Source: Metallyticus violacea
Lineage: Eukaryota; Arthropoda; Insecta; Mantodea; Metallyticidae
Direction of reading: 5' to 3'
DNA: 64,000 nucleotides
NCBI GenBank assembly: GCA_030762175.1
Contig: CM060833.1
Coordinates: 9,010,501 to 9,074,500 of the forward strand
Shown here: positions 1-13,990 of the stretch, piece after piece
How the letters are laid out: each line of letters begins with the position of its first letter
How positions within the stretch are numbered: the stretch's first letter is position 1
The notes under the pieces: model-generated
Told to the model about the DNA's origin: nothing
The model's database searches: none
What the model saw: only the letters and a program-made list of their open reading frames with translations
Position numbers and translations under genes: made by a program

Positions 1-1165
1 CAGTGGGATAAGGTTAAAACCAAGAAAATATTCATAGTTTTATTTATATACAGAATATGTATTTGTATATGGTAAATCCTTGAAAAAAAAAAAGTACTGT
101 ATATTCTAAAAGTACAGAAAATAAACTTTAACATAATATGCTTCTTGTATTTTATAGTAAAATGGAAATAAAAATTAATCCCTTTGTGTTATGTTTAGTA
201 ATTCAGATTGTCAAAAAATGATTGAATGCAAAAAAACATCAGATGAATATGGAATGGACCAAAATGCTTTTGTTTGCACCAACTGTGTTTCTTATTTTGG
301 ATAAGGAATTGTTTTTTAAATAGATAAGCCTGAGTTTTTGTACATTTTCTGAATATAAATCATATTCAGTCTTTTCTTTAATCTTTATGCTTTCATTATT
401 AGTGTAAAGACATGCTAAGGAGGTTCACTAACATCAAAAATATTGCTGTATCACAAAAATAATTAGGTAATAATATGTTAGCTACAGTCAATTTTAAATT
501 GTTATTGAATCCTATAAATTTACAGCAGTAAGCTAGAGTGAATTTTGTCATCTATATTTGGAAGTAAAGTACCACGTCGAAAGATCTCATTCATCTTGGA
601 TTTTGAGAACTTTCAACTATGTTCTTCATAAATGAAAATTGGTTTAACAGGTATAGTTTTTACTGTAATCAGTTTTGCAAAAGAAATTCAGTCAAGCAAT
701 TACAGCATTTGGTGTTTCATTGATATCGTAGCAGTGATATTTTGAAATAAAGTAGGTAATTCATTACTTTAGGATCTGGAAATGGATTTTGTTCAAACTT
801 GTTTTAATGGTTGCCAAATGTGTCTAATGCTCTTGAAGATGAATATTTTCCATTTTTCTTTATGCTTCCCAGTAGTATGTTACCAGTTGAGAGTCCAATT
901 TAGCACTTATCTTCATATTTGGACAGTGAAGAATGTGGTATTTGTCCATGATGGTGTAAAGATTATGGAATAAGATGCTAAATGTCAGAATTACATTTTA
1001 AAATATTCATGAGGAGCAAAGGCCTGGTTTAACCACAAATATTAAAAAATAATAGTTGAACAAATGGGCTTCTATGCTGGATACAAAACAGTTGGCCACC
1101 TACAAACTGTATACCATATAATATGAGGATATTTAAAAAACTTCTTCAAATGACACACGCATTGC
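1..1165. other. Intergenic AT-rich DNA, nothing recognised
   Basis: No coding region, RNA gene or repeat family could be recognised on either strand. Open frames are short and low in complexity, as expected by chance in AT-rich DNA. Confidence 0.6.
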
Positions 1166-1169
1166 AGCA

Positions 1170-2030
1170 TCAGTTTTGTTATTAAAACCCACACTTTTCA
1201 CAGAAACATTTGTGCAACAATGGATGGATTGATCAAGAATTGTAGTAGCTATAGATGTTTGTTGCATGCGTATACAGGAAAATGGCAAATATCGAAAATC
1301 ATATTATATACTTGGTAAAAAAAAAGGTATGAATGCAGCAGAAATTCATACAGACATGTCAAAACACTCTAGGGGACTCTGAATCATCATTTTTAACTGG
1401 AGTTTAAACATAGCCATGAAAGCTTGGAAGATGACCCACACAGCTGATGACCAAAATCCGTCAGGACATCAGATATTATCGATAAGGTGCATGACATGGT
1501 TGTGGGGGAGATCTAATCACAAGTGCATAATTGCTAATGCTCTGGGCATTTCAGGGGAATGTATATTTCATATTTTGAGGGAAGAATTGTGTTTGAAAAA
1601 AATTATCAGCAAGATGGGTGCCGCAACTGCTGACCCAGGATCTAAAGCAAATCAGAATGAAAATCTCTCAAAAAAATTTGGCCTGTTTTCAGAGTGATTC
1701 TGCCAACTTTATGCACCACACATTGTCATCGGGAAACAACACATTCTAAATCAATGTTAAATTCTTCCCCATCCGCCCGTTCACCTGATCTCATTTCCTT
1801 GGGTTATTATCTATTTCTGAAACACATAACTTTCCTAACTGGACACAAATTTAAGTCAAATGAAAAGGTCATACAGGAGATAAACGATCATTTGGAGGGT
1901 CTCAAAGAAACCCACTTACATGGGGAATCATGAACTTGGAGGGGACTATGTCAAAAAATAAAAGTATGCTGCAAGACTGAACTTGTTTTCTAATTTCAAA
2001 CCCAGTTACATATCAAACCATCCTTTTATA
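1170..2030 (+). mobile_element. Decayed mariner transposase with internal deletion
   Basis: Two adjacent frames read as broken mariner transposase. At 1416-1697 a helix-turn-helix segment (IANALGISGECIFHILREEL) is followed by a stretch resembling the family's linker before the catalytic core (DPGSKANQNENLSKKF). At 1694-1960 the C-terminal part appears (SARSPDLISLGYYLF, then FKSNEKVIQEINDHLEGL). The middle, with the first two catalytic aspartates, is missing, so this is an internally deleted fossil with frameshifts. Element ends were not found; the limits are approximate. Mariner transposases are cut-and-paste DDE/D enzymes; this copy cannot make one. Confidence 0.75.
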
Positions 2031-2039
2031 AATGTATAT

Positions 2040-4095
2040 AATTCTTATATAGAGTAACTCCCTGCAAGAGATACTAGTAAGTCTGTGCCCTAATAGGCTA
2101 TTTATCTTCATGTTCAATTATGTGTGGTTTTTAATAACAAGAGTGGAACAAAAATTAACATGCTGCTTACCTAATTATTTCTTTGGAAACCGTCATAATC
2201 CTCATATTTTAGTTCTATCATTCATCACTTTACCTACTGTGTCCTACACATTTTACAGGTACACAGAAAATATTCCTAGTAATGAAGATCTTAAGTAGTG
2301 CATGATCCATTTTAGATTATTTTCTTCAAAAATATTTCAAAACATTGTGTTAATATTTTTGACACACTTTAAACAAAATCCATATCTTCATCCTAATGTA
2401 AAAAATTACCACATATATTCTGTGGTGGTGATATGTTGCAAAAGCTATACAGCTTATATTGTTCATTTAATTCATTTACTTTTGATTTTACTAGCAATAT
2501 TAGGATCAGCAGCATCCACTTGGCATGTTTTTACCTTTATGTGATGTTTACTTAGAGGTATAAGATTTTAGAAAAATAAATCTTAAACATTTCATGTTAT
2601 TCTTGAATATTGAATCAGTTATATTATTTAACTTTGATACATGAATGAGTAAGATTTACAAGGGAATGTTTTGGTTGGACCATCTGAATGAAACTGGTAG
2701 AAGTAACAACTAAGTCATCCTGAGTTTAACTGATCAGAGAATGGATTTTAAGGTGCAAAATTATAGTTGAAAAGGGAAAAGAAAGGTTATACATTTGAAA
2801 AATATGCTATTAAAATGCTTTTATTCAGGTCTAAGCCAGTTATATTAACATTCTTTATTCAACACTGTAGCAAATAACAGAAAGCAACCAACATATAGAA
2901 AGTAAACTCGCCCTACTACCTTTCAACCAATTTGTTATCCTAGGTTATGCACAAAATTTCTGTTTTCAAATGTAAATAGCTGGTGCTTTGAGCTCAGGAA
3001 ATCATTATATATAAAAAAAATCTGCTCAACATCTAACGAAACCAATGGAGTTGTTTTGTAAACACTTGGAAAGGGAGTTCATTGGAAGTTGCAAAAGTTT
3101 CTACATCCTGATTGTTCCTGAAAATTAATCCATGTTTGGCTTTGGCAAATCCATCAAGATTGTCCCCCACATTGTCAACTACTTCCATTGTTTCTACTCC
3201 TCCATACCTTCTTCTTCTAAACTCTAAATAACATTAAGCACATACCTGTAGCCTTGCATCATAAATTAGTTCCTATTCTAGCTCTTTGTTGAACAATTGT
3301 TGGGCATGCTTGATGGCTATTGCATCCATTAAATGTAGAGCACATATGAAGCATTTGATTTTTTTTAAGTTTTTGCACAAGATAACTGCTTGTTTTATTG
3401 AAGTACTCTATATGGTTATGACAGGGAATTATGGTAGGTGGATCCCAGTAACTTTTTGGTAAGAAAGTTGATGATTTGGGGCTTTTACAAGAATCTTCTT
3501 CAGAGCAACAATGAAGTAATTTACCCTATTACATTCCTGCCCAACTCTTTCACAAACATGAGTTGTCGGAAAACTGAAAGTATGTAGTTTGTTCCATTGG
3601 TACCCCAAGCTTGGCATTTTCGTATTGTATCCTTGCAGCCATGGCATGCATGAACATTGCTGCATTACTATGCAGACATTTGTCATCTTGAGTTGTGCAT
3701 CTCAAAGGACATGAGTTTCACCATTTTACTAAATAATGAAAACACCAGCAAATTTGATATAAATGTTTGCTTACTACCTCTTTTATCTTTCTGCTAAAAG
3801 AAGAGTGAAAATCATTTATGTTTCTGTGCAATTTTTTAACAAAACATGAAAGAAAATGTTAAAAAAATATGTCTGAAGTATCAAACAGGGAGTAAAAAAA
3901 GGTATGCATGAAAAGGTGCAACAAAATTTGTGTGTTTCATTTATTCCATGTCCTGTCCTAAAATGCAAATCTCAAACAATTGGTATGAAAAATTTATATT
4001 TTTGTTAAATGCTACAACTTAAAATCATTTTGCAACCAAATAAAAAATGCTAACTAAATAGTGAAATTTGGTCATAGCTGATTTCAATGCTTGAT
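2040..4095. other. Intergenic stretch, nothing firmly recognised
   Basis: The minus strand from about 3000 to 3700 has weak, repeatedly interrupted protein-like stretches that could be an old transposase, but no family motif could be fixed. The remainder is AT-rich DNA without supported genes. Confidence 0.4.
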
Positions 4096-4102
4096 ACTAC
4101 CA

Positions 4103-4341
4103 CATGTGGTCGAAGTTGTTAAGGTGTGGATTTGTAAGTGCAAGTCTGGGGTTCCATTTCCATCAGGACCATTCTCTCTGACTGAGGTTTTTTCCAGGTT
4201 TCCTCAATCTTCATAAATGGCAAATGCCAGGGAGGTACCCTAAACTTAGGCCTGGAACGCTTCCTTCCTTTAAAAAAATCTAATCCCAGTTTATAATTTC
4301 GTTTGATGTATCACCAGTGTTCACTGCCTGTGATGCCTCAG
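4103..4341 (+). repeat. tRNA-derived SINE, family S (tRNA-Ser/Leu-like head)
   Basis: The head resembles a type II tRNA with an A-box-like TGGTCGAAG near 4107 and a degenerate B box (GGGGTTCCATT) near 4150. The body contains ATAAATGGCAAATGCCAGGG and CCTAAACTTAGGCCTGGAA. The same body recurs at 45762, 55311, 60986 (minus) and 61754 (minus), which defines a dispersed family. It is too diverged to be a working tRNA. Confidence 0.75.
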
Positions 4342-4344
4342 TAG

Positions 4345-5815
4345 TTAAAACTGGTGTTTAAACACTATTAAAAAAATTCATCTTGGTCTGTCACCTGCAG
4401 CATAGTTTGACTTGGCCTGGCCACTAGAACTTTGTACAGCTGTGACTGCAACACCAGCTCTACTATCTAAAAGGATATGACAGCATTACAACATAATACT
4501 GACAGTATTCTCATGGTTTCTTGTTTGGTATTGAAAAAGATTTTATTTATAACACATGCTATAAATATCAATGATCCGGATCCCATGCTACATAAGCAGG
4601 AGAATCCATGACACTTTAGCTTTAATTACAAACAATATAGAAAGAAGTGGTGGGATACAATTTTTGAGAATATGTTCACATGATTTCAGCCCTATTTTAT
4701 GATGAAGTTCTATGTTCATCACAGCTCTGTAAGATGTCCACTCTTTTAGGGCAATTCCATGAAAATTATGCATAACTACTGAACTCCCATTTTTTGCTGG
4801 TCATTTTATTTCTGTCATTTCCAAGAATGGTCACAAACTACTGATCATTTACATTGGTACCATGTTGTTTGCAAACTTACATCTAATTCTAATCTATAAT
4901 AATATTACAACAGTCATTACATTAACAGTTTTCATTACATTTTTCTGAAATAGACACTATTAGTTTTAATGCTGTATATTCACTTACCTTTTTGTCTAAT
5001 TGTCAACATACTCACTGACACTAGCACAAGTATGGCCATAAAATGTCATAACTGGCTGATTAGGTGTTGTTGCCCCAAGTTATCTACCTATTTTTCAACA
5101 ATTATTTATAATGAAGTTATCATTGATTTATGGCAAAATTGTTATTACCATTAAATTTAAGATAGTTTAATTTATTATAAAGGGTCATTAAGAATCACTC
5201 CACAGCCATTGTGTACCCCAGATTTCACTACGGAAGCTAATTTGGATGTCAGTACTGATCTCACACCAAGAATATATTTATTGTGTTCATTTAAACACAG
5301 GCAAGCACAACTCTAAAGTCCAAACCGCATCGTTAGACAGATTAGCTGTTAAAAACCAGTTTCAAAGGAAGGAAGGAATGAATGTCAGAAATGTAGGAGT
5401 ATCAACTTTCTCCTATGCAATGCACATCATCTGAGTTCAGAGAAACTTGTTGATGTCCTGTTACAACAAATTTTCATTGAAATTAGTCTGGTTCAATTGA
5501 AACAGTTCCCTTTTTAGTGTAACTGAGGTCATGAAGTTTGTATCTTGATTGTTGATAAACCCCTGGTTTGTATTAATGTAATGTTGATATTTCATTACTG
5601 AAATAAATGCAAAGGGAATTGAATTATTGCCTTGCAAGCAGGTTGCAATAGCTGCAGATGAAAGGTTATAACTGTTTACAGTTATATAGTTCAACTTTTC
5701 AGGTTTCGTTAAGATCAAAGATTACATTATTTTAAAGGAATAGTGAACATATCCCTAATTATAGTTTTCTGAAACATTTAATATATTGTTGTCAATCATT
5801 GAGCTTATATTTTAA
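4345..5815. other. Intergenic stretch, nothing recognised
   Basis: AT-rich DNA with short chance open frames on both strands. No repeat shared with the rest of the window was noticed. Confidence 0.5.
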
Positions 5816-5829
5816 AAATGCCAATATAT

Positions 5830-6520
5830 TTAATGTTGATCTAGAATTGATTTGGTGACACACTTCAATTATTTGGTTTGTAAATGGAAAGTTTTTGGGA
5901 CATTTGCTTCCATCATCAGTAGAAAACCAAATGGTAGAAGCATACTCTGTAGGCAGTCACAAAAGTTTATGATGCAAAGTACAGGTAATGTCCACAGTAT
6001 TAAAAATTTGCTAAAATCTTCCTGCAAATATCCTATACCTTCCAACAGGAAGTGAGTACTCCAGATTAATTGCAAATACTGTGATCAGGTATATATTGGA
6101 AAAACAAAAAGAAATTTGGAAGCCCATACCAAAGAACATTTCAGAAATATCTATTAAAAACAGGCACAGGAATTGGCAGTAGCAGCCCACTTTTTGTCAA
6201 AAAATCATGTATATAAAAACAAAATTATTGAAACACACTTGCAGCCTTTTGAAACTAACAACATAGAAAAAAATTTATGTAAATCAAAAATGAAAACTCA
6301 TCATGAGCGTCAAGACACCGATGTTGGATGTTCAATAAATTTCTCTAACCCCCTACAGAGTATGTTTCTACCATCTGGTCTTCTGCTGATAATGGTGTGA
6401 AAATTCCCAAAGCATGTCCAATTAAAACCCAAATAGGTAAAGTATAAATGTCACCAAACCATGCTATATTAACACTGTATTTTACTATTTAACTGTTAAT
6501 AGCTCCAAGAATATAAGTTC
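5830..6520 (+). mobile_element. Palindromic Penelope-like element remnant with 14-bp target duplication
   Basis: The unit is flanked by the direct repeat AAATGCCAATATAT (5816-5829 and 6521-6534). Its ends carry inverted sequence: TTTGGTGACAC near 5855 on the left and GTCACCAAACC near 6450 on the right. Inside, 6065-6160 reads as a GIY-YIG endonuclease fragment (ANTVIRYILEKQKEIWK-like frame shift of the family pattern [14 protein letters not shown]). Hammerhead-like CTGATGA/CTGATAA cores lie near both ends (minus strand 5913-5919; plus strand 6386-6392). It belongs to the same family as 59687-60433. All coding is broken. Confidence 0.65.
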
Positions 6521-6534
6521 AAATGCCAATATAT

Positions 6535-9500
6535 GTTTTAAAATACATTATAAATTTATTTATACTATTAACAGGAATCAAAGGCTTCAGTTCTGCAGAA
6601 TTTTATCCTGATAACCAGAGCTTGTTACTTTTACATCAGCTGTAAAATGGAAGTATTTAGTTTTACAATAATTTGCTAATGTGTATTACACAGGTATAAC
6701 AATGGTGATATTATTAAAAATCATATTTGTACATTTGCTGATAGTTTTAACATTAATAAATTATATAGGAAATATAACTTAATGAAGTAAAAATTAAATA
6801 TGAGCTTGTATTTCTCACCTCAACATTAAATCATTATTTTTTACTCAGCATCTGTTAAACGTAGATTGATAATCTTGTACTGTTATTGTGTTTCATTTCC
6901 TTTCCTTTTGGCAAAAACAAATATATTATAATTGTCTTCTGCTCAGCCATGTCAAACCTACAGCCTACACCTTAAAGTTGTGGTTGTCATTTTAAAGAGG
7001 TATTTTTAAAAAATTTAAAAATATTATTCTATGCTTAAAACTTGAATAAATAGAAAAATATTGTACAGAACTTTTATCATTTTTCATCATGAATGTTTTG
7101 AAGTATTTTATCTTTCCATGAGGTAATATGGTACTTCAACAAGACAAGGATGATTTTAGTACTTTAGGTAAATAATAATAATAATTCTTTTATTGAAGGC
7201 TATTGACTCAATACGTGAGTTTCATATATGAGATCTGATTTAGCTCTTACATTGAAAGTTATTTATAGGAGTTATATTTATATAATATATTGATATAGGA
7301 AACATATAAAAATGAATAAAATTATTAATAATGATGTTAACAATTAAATAATAATGACAAGTAAATAATAGAACTAAGATATGCGCTGTTAAGGTATAAG
7401 CAGTGCTTCAAGTGGGGTTGGATGTGCTTATTAAATGGTTTAAAAGCATCCTATTACCTCTTAGCATCATTAATACCATTCCAAAATGTTTTGTTTGTAC
7501 TATTAAAATTATACAAATGTGTTAATTGCAAAATATTTTCTTTATTTTATACCACTGGAATGAAATATAATTGGGTTGTATTATATTATTATTATCATTT
7601 CTCAGATGACCTTTTGCTACTTATGTTGGCATGATACAAGATTCATTTTCATATTCTTGAGGCCTAAAATAACTTTTACAATGTTGAACATGGTTTGTCC
7701 TCTTATCTTGCATCCCATCACATTGCAGCTGCTATGGTAGCCTCTCTCCAATAGACCAGATGTTTGTTTATATTGTGGATGTCATGTTTGATTTCTTAGT
7801 CATTGAAAAATCACAAGCTATAACCTAAGATAATAGTGGTCAAAAGCATTTTGTTAAGTGTATGAGTGCTAAAAATGAAGTAATGGCAACACATTCTTAA
7901 GTAGTAAACCATTTGTTCTAGAACCTGGAGACTTTTACATTCCTTCACTGTAATCCTCTGTAATCACACATCCATAGCTAAGCCATTTTTTATGTTTAAA
8001 AATGAGTGTTCTACTACAACACTGTAATGTGACTTGTTCTGACTTTTGCAACTAACTCCTTTATTGTTCATCAATGACCCACCTCCAAAAATGATTGTAT
8101 TAAATCAATGTAAAGTGATTGAAGGACAAGAGACTTGGTGCATCATACACTCTATTGCTTTCTTGTTGAAAGTCTGGCACCCCATGGACTAGAATTTGAT
8201 AAGGAAAAATTTCATTGCCAGGGCTTCCCACAGACCTGCGTGATATTCCCTCAGGTTCCTAATAGGTATTACCTCAATTTTAATCCATGCGCAATGCTCA
8301 CTTTTAGAAAATATCATTTAGGGCATCCAAATTTACACCATTACTCAACAATTTTGTCTGTCTACAGATATCAAGTGTGTTAAACAGCTTTGAGATTCCT
8401 CAAGTCATGTTGATAACAACAATGCCATCACATGTTCATTAACAGGGTTGTCATATTTTCTTTCCAGCCCTCATGAAATTTCTACTGTTTGTTATGTACT
8501 TCCAACTGCTGATTTAAAAGTTGAAGTCAGAATTTTTCTGTCGCCTACTTTTTTTCAGGGAAGAATCTCAAATAATGTTTGTTTTGATGTTTTTTATTAG
8601 CATATATAGTCCTTAACATACAACAAATTTAAAATATTTTCATTTTAGTGCTTTAATAATTAAAATAACTTTAGGTCATTGTTGCCCATGAAATCAAAAT
8701 TAACTACAAAGAATTTTATTGCTCACAAGACTGAGATTTACTATGAGTTTCCAGATGAATTAGAATTTTCATTTAATAAATAAATTTCATAGCCTGTGCT
8801 TCTTGAGTTCTAAAATAAATGCTGTAAAAGTATCATCAAAAGTATTGTAAAAATAAAACATGCTTCAAAACTGTGTAAAGGATATAAACAATTTATTATA
8901 TATTTGTGGTGAGTTAACTTCAAAAGCACAGGGGCAAGCATTACTCCTTTATTTAAGTGAGTTATGAATTTTATTTTGATTGCGAAATAGACCATAGCAG
9001 AAACTTGGCACCCCTTATGTGACTATTAAATGGTTGGGCTAAAGTAAGGCTGCCAGATCTCAACTTGAGAAAAAGACACAATAATGGTTTTAGGGAGAAT
9101 TTTATAAATAGAAAATTTTCCAAAATGTAACATAATATCATAACTAATAGGGACTATAGCCTATAGAGAGCATTTAAGGTTTCTTTCTCCTCTATACCTT
9201 TAATGACTATCATTACTGCCAGATCCCAATTTGACCACAAGCTAAGCAGTAAGAAAAATGTATGTATCAAAAATAAACTAATATATTATCTGATCTAATA
9301 AGTTCTACAGATTACAAACATTATGTTAGTTCCTCAAGCAAAGTACAATCGAAGATCTATATCACATATATTTTAGTTAAGTAAATGAAAATTCAACACA
9401 AATGTTACAATATATCAGCACTAAAACAATTTGAATCATATTTCATATGATTAACTCAAAAATCTGGGTGATACCTACAAAAGACTGCTATTCAATTGTC

Positions 9501-11600
9501 TTTTAAAATGTAATTATACAGTTTTTATATTGAACAGGAAGTTAACTGTATAGCTGCATCCATAATAATGCATTTTTCTGAAGTTAAGAGGGGTTACATG
9601 TTATTTGATGAATGTTAGACTTCTTCCTAGTTTTATGAGCATGGATCATATCTTTAAACAAAACTTTTAATAGTCTTTGTTTATCATTTAGAAGCAGTTA
9701 TACAATAAGAATACAAAGTAACTTCCACCATATATTATGTTTTTTGCAGATGCATATATTGCAAATATATATTATAATAGTAAATTATTTTAATTTAACA
9801 GCTATTTTTATTGTTGCAATGTATTCCCCTCATTAAATGTATTGTTGCATGTAGCATGACTTCCTGTTCATTCATTTGCATCAAATAATACATTGTTATA
9901 GTATTTATACAGCACTTCACTGATTGGTGATGTTAAAGTAATTTTGACAAATAAATGATAAATTAATACAAATCATTTGCAAAAAAAGGATGAAATATAG
10001 AATTTTTGTATCCTGTTGAAGGTCCATAAGGATAATTTTTTAAACTCTTCAATTTGGGAAATTTCATAATATGGTTGGTAATTCTACACTCATTCCATGA
10101 TCACCTTATGTCAGATTAGTGTCAATAACATTTATAGTGTCTGCAATAAGAGTTTATGTAGAAAAAAGTCATATTTATCCTCATTTAGTAGTTGTATGAC
10201 TTTAGGGACTACAGAATCATTAGCATTAAAAAAAAGATGATACAGCTAAAACAAACCATTTTTGAAAGAGAAACAGCAGAACCAATACTTAAAAAACAAA
10301 GAAATGAAACAACAGCAAAATAAATAAATAATATTTTTATTTGTTAATAGACCTGTATAAAAAGTTAAAAGCATTGTGAATTTCATATTATATCTACTCA
10401 AGGGTTATTTATATATGTTCCTTTTTATTTCTCATACATGTTAGATATTTAAAAATAATTCAGGAAGAGTAGCTCACCAAAGAAAAATTTCACAACTTAT
10501 GAAAACATGTAAAAAACAGAGAAGCATACTACTCTCTTCTGCTGTATTTTTAATGAGATTTGGTATGAAGTATATAGGAGAAACTCAAATTCTGTTAGAT
10601 TTTTTTTCACTATGGAGGCTCAGAAAAGTACATTGAAAGTGATATTCACATTTTGATATGCTAATTTAAAGACTTTTTGAACTGTTTCAGGGAAGGTAAT
10701 AACAAGAACTATGGAAATAAGATTAGTAACAATGGGTAACAATACTGGCTCATATTTGATTTTTTTGTAAGTTTTAAGATAATACAAACATTAAAATCCA
10801 CTCTACTTTCTTTTAACAGAATTTTCTCTGGTTTGAACTACAGTTTGTACATTTATAGGTCCCTAATATTTCAGGGAAACTATGGCATATGGTAAACCTT
10901 ATGCACCTTTTTTTAACAAACTATGCCTAGGAAACTTTAAACCAGTATAATGCTGAAGATTCAGTTTCTTTTTTATTGGAAGCTGAAACCATTTGTAACT
11001 TAGGCAGAGGTGGCTCAAATAAAGATATAAAAAGCTAAAAGTACATCTCTTAAGATTGCTGAAATAGAATTTTATGAATCATAGTTCAAAGTCATATTGA
11101 GATTTTCACAGTTGTAAATTTACCAGTATGAAAAAACTGTACTTTTATTTGGGCAGTATCATCATGGAGAATATCCTTGAAACTACATACAATTTGGAGG
11201 TTTAATTTTGTAAATACATATTAACTTCTTACTTGTATTGCAAGATCATTTCATACTTTTATTGCATATTTTTGAGCCACCCCTGTTTTAGTTGAAGTAT
11301 AATAGCAAATTTTCCAGTTTTAAAAGAATTGTAACATTGATTTTAGCTTATAATTCTCGTATAAAATTTATGCTGTTAAGATACCAGCTTATGCACCATG
11401 CTGTGAACAACATGAACAGTAATTATTAAAGTTTCTTATCACTGTTTTTGTCTGGATTTATTTACTTCATATCACATTTGAGCTGAAGAGTTTATGGTTT
11501 GTACATATGAAATATTGTGTACTGAAGAGGTACATCTTAAATTATAAAATTAATAAATAAATACATAATAAAAATGAAAAATAAAGCAACTCTTAGTTTA
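6535..11600. other. Intergenic stretch, almost entirely unrecognised
   Basis: Very AT-rich. An (AAT)n run followed by TTCTTTTATTGAAGG near 7165-7195 looks like the 3' terminus of a minus-strand CR1-type LINE, and the next few hundred bases could be its decayed C-terminal coding part, but the protein signal is too weak to call. No gene is seen between 8 and 11.6 kb. Confidence 0.4.
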
Positions 11601-11604
11601 ATGT

Positions 11605-12785
11605 AGTTGAAATAACAAGAACTAGAGAAGAAGAAATAAATAAAATACTTGAATTGTAACATAAACAGCACTATATGTTGAACTGCTTGTATTTTCCTGC
11701 ATAGGCAGAACAAGTTAAGGTGGTTAAAGTAAACATTGAATCTAGAATATTAAGTAATGTATGGAAACATAAAACAAGCAACAAGGGAAAAAGGGCAGGG
11801 AAGGAAAATTAAGAAAGAGAAATATATTACTAATTGAAAAAATAAAAACAACAATAACAAAGTACAAAGGGGAATATTAACACTTAAGATTAACAAGATG
11901 ATAACAAAAAATTCATTAACCTTGTTGCCACTTACATCCCTTGAATTTGGAGCATCAAATATATTTTGAAAGAATGTCATAACATTTTATAATTGCACTA
12001 ATCTTTAAGTGATTTTTTTAAAATTTGTACTCTGCCTTATTTTTAGAACACCCCCTAAGCTGAAAGCCATAATTTCCTACAACCTATCTTTATCCAAATT
12101 AATCCATTCATATACTTGCCAATGCTCTAAATGAAAAACTTATTATGCCATTTCATTTGTTCCATAGCCCCAATTTATCCAGAGAATTTAAGATTACTTC
12201 ATTTGCTAACTGTGCTTTTAAAAATATTGTACATATGTTATCTTATAAGCTTTGCAAAGCATCAATTCTGAATCAATCACAAAGCATTTTTATTGGTTTA
12301 ATGTCTACTGTTGATTCGCTTCATATGAGCAATCATAGGCATTCTGTTAAAACACAAGTTGCCCAAATACCCTGTCTCACTGTAAGGATTTTGATGATGT
12401 GTTTAATTTAATACTTATGGATGCATTACTGACACATGGCTCTGAAAGTTATCTCAGAGATAGAGAGATAGTACCTATATTTTAAGATGGAGTGCATAAG
12501 TACTGGGTTTAAATCTTATGTAATAATATTCCCCTTTCTACTTTGTTATTTTGTTTTTAATTTTTTTTTTTCAGTAATTAATAATCATTCTTAATTTTTC
12601 CTCCCCTGTCCAATCCCTCTTGTTGCTTGTTTTATCTGTTTTGATACATTAGTTACCTTTGAGATTCAGTATTTACTTTCAACACCTTCACTTGTCTTCT
12701 GCCTTTGAAGAAGATCACAAGTGATTCAAAATATTACGATACTTATGTTACTATTCAAGTGTTATCTATTTCTGCCTCTCTGGTT
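11605..12785 (+). mobile_element. Penelope-like element, third family, with inverted ends
   Basis: Both ends share an inverted repeat of roughly 100 bp with mismatches: AAATAACAAGAAC near 11610 is matched by GTTCTTGTTATTT near 12770. From about 12040 to 12530 the + strand carries shifted pieces of a GIY-YIG endonuclease domain of a third type (SNHRHSVKTQVAQ, CKDFDDVFNLILMDALLTHG, SYLRDREIV). A hairpin GATCAC-AA-GTGATT near 12712 preceded by TGAAGAA resembles a decayed hammerhead core. The element is dead; its 5' reverse transcriptase is absent. The strand refers to the endonuclease part. Confidence 0.5.
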
Positions 12786-13915
12786 CTTGTTATTTTATAC
12801 ACACACACACAGTGGGGCACTTAAAACTATCACTTCAAACATTTCATATACTATTTTTGATATTGACATCTGTTTATGCTAGACTGGAGGGCACATAAGA
12901 AAAAAATTATAAAAATTAATATTTTCAGCATAAAGTTATATTTTTTAAATGGAACAGTAGCCATAACTACAGCAGAAATTAAAACTAAATGAAATTAGAA
13001 TAATAATGACATTTACTGCATGTTTCTAATGCAAGTAGTTACAAGTAATTGATTTTTGAAGTTTCAAGCGAACAGCAATAATGAGAAAATAAGAATTTTT
13101 GTACTGTTTCTCAGTCCTTTGGTTTCTTTCAAAAAATAATTTCAAGCTCTCTTACCCTCTTACTATAAGCCTATAAAATACATTTGGCTAATAGGTGCTC
13201 AAAATGTTAATCATTTGCTGCAAAACTAGCTTCCTGTCTTTAATGCAGGAATTGTTGCATAATATTTAGCATTTCATCTGCTGTAATAGATGCTGTATGC
13301 CTTGTGATGTAATAGGCACATGCTTGTAGACTGCCCTTTAGTTTTTCCCATAAAATAAATCAAGGGCTGTAAAATCAGATCAGGCCAATTTCATAATGCA
13401 TAATAAGTGCAAAATACATGACATATTATATAAAACAGTTGCCTAACAAAGGCTGTACCTAAACACCACATGACATGTGACAAAGTACTGCATGAAATAA
13501 TACAACAATGTAATGAGACAATTCCTTCAGCTTAGTCTATTGTCTACGTATTTCTTTATATTGTAAAAAGGTTAGGAAGTGATTAAAATATTTGCATTTA
13601 ACATGACTGCCTAGTGTTTGCTGGAGGTTTATTATATATTTGAACAATGAGTAATAGTTAAAACTGTTAGAATTATCAGCTAGATAACACATAAGTGAAT
13701 ATATGTATCCACTGGTCAGAGTGACTTAAAGAATTCTTAAATAGGGGTCTACAAGATTGTCAAACTCCAACATCACATATATTGTAAATGTGTTCTTTTT
13801 TACAGAATGAAAACTCTTTTACCATTTACAGATTATTAAAAAATTTATCCAGTATCTCAGAATGAAATGAAAGTAAACAAAGTATGCTGTTGATTATGCA
13901 CATAAAGAAATCAGT
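12786..13915. other. Intergenic stretch, nothing recognised
   Basis: AT-rich DNA after a short (CA)n run at about 12800. No coding or repeat family recognised. Confidence 0.5.
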
Positions 13916-13956
13916 ATTTGATGACACTATACTCCACTAACTGATTCATTTATCAG

Positions 13957-13990
13957 AACATGTTTCAACAGCTTTCACCATCATCCTCAG
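13957..13990 (-). ncRNA. Hammerhead-like core at PLE end
   Basis: On the minus strand CTGAGGA is followed by an imperfect stem, then GAAA and ACATGT, the order of a hammerhead core (CUGANGA, stem II, GAAA, short stem III). One extra T follows the first box. Stem II is weak, so activity is doubtful. Confidence 0.35.

Noticed and set aside
3429..3686. 85-codon minus-strand frame, possible piggyBac-like tail
   Set aside because: Cysteines and a few residues looked suggestive, but no catalytic or family motif could be placed.
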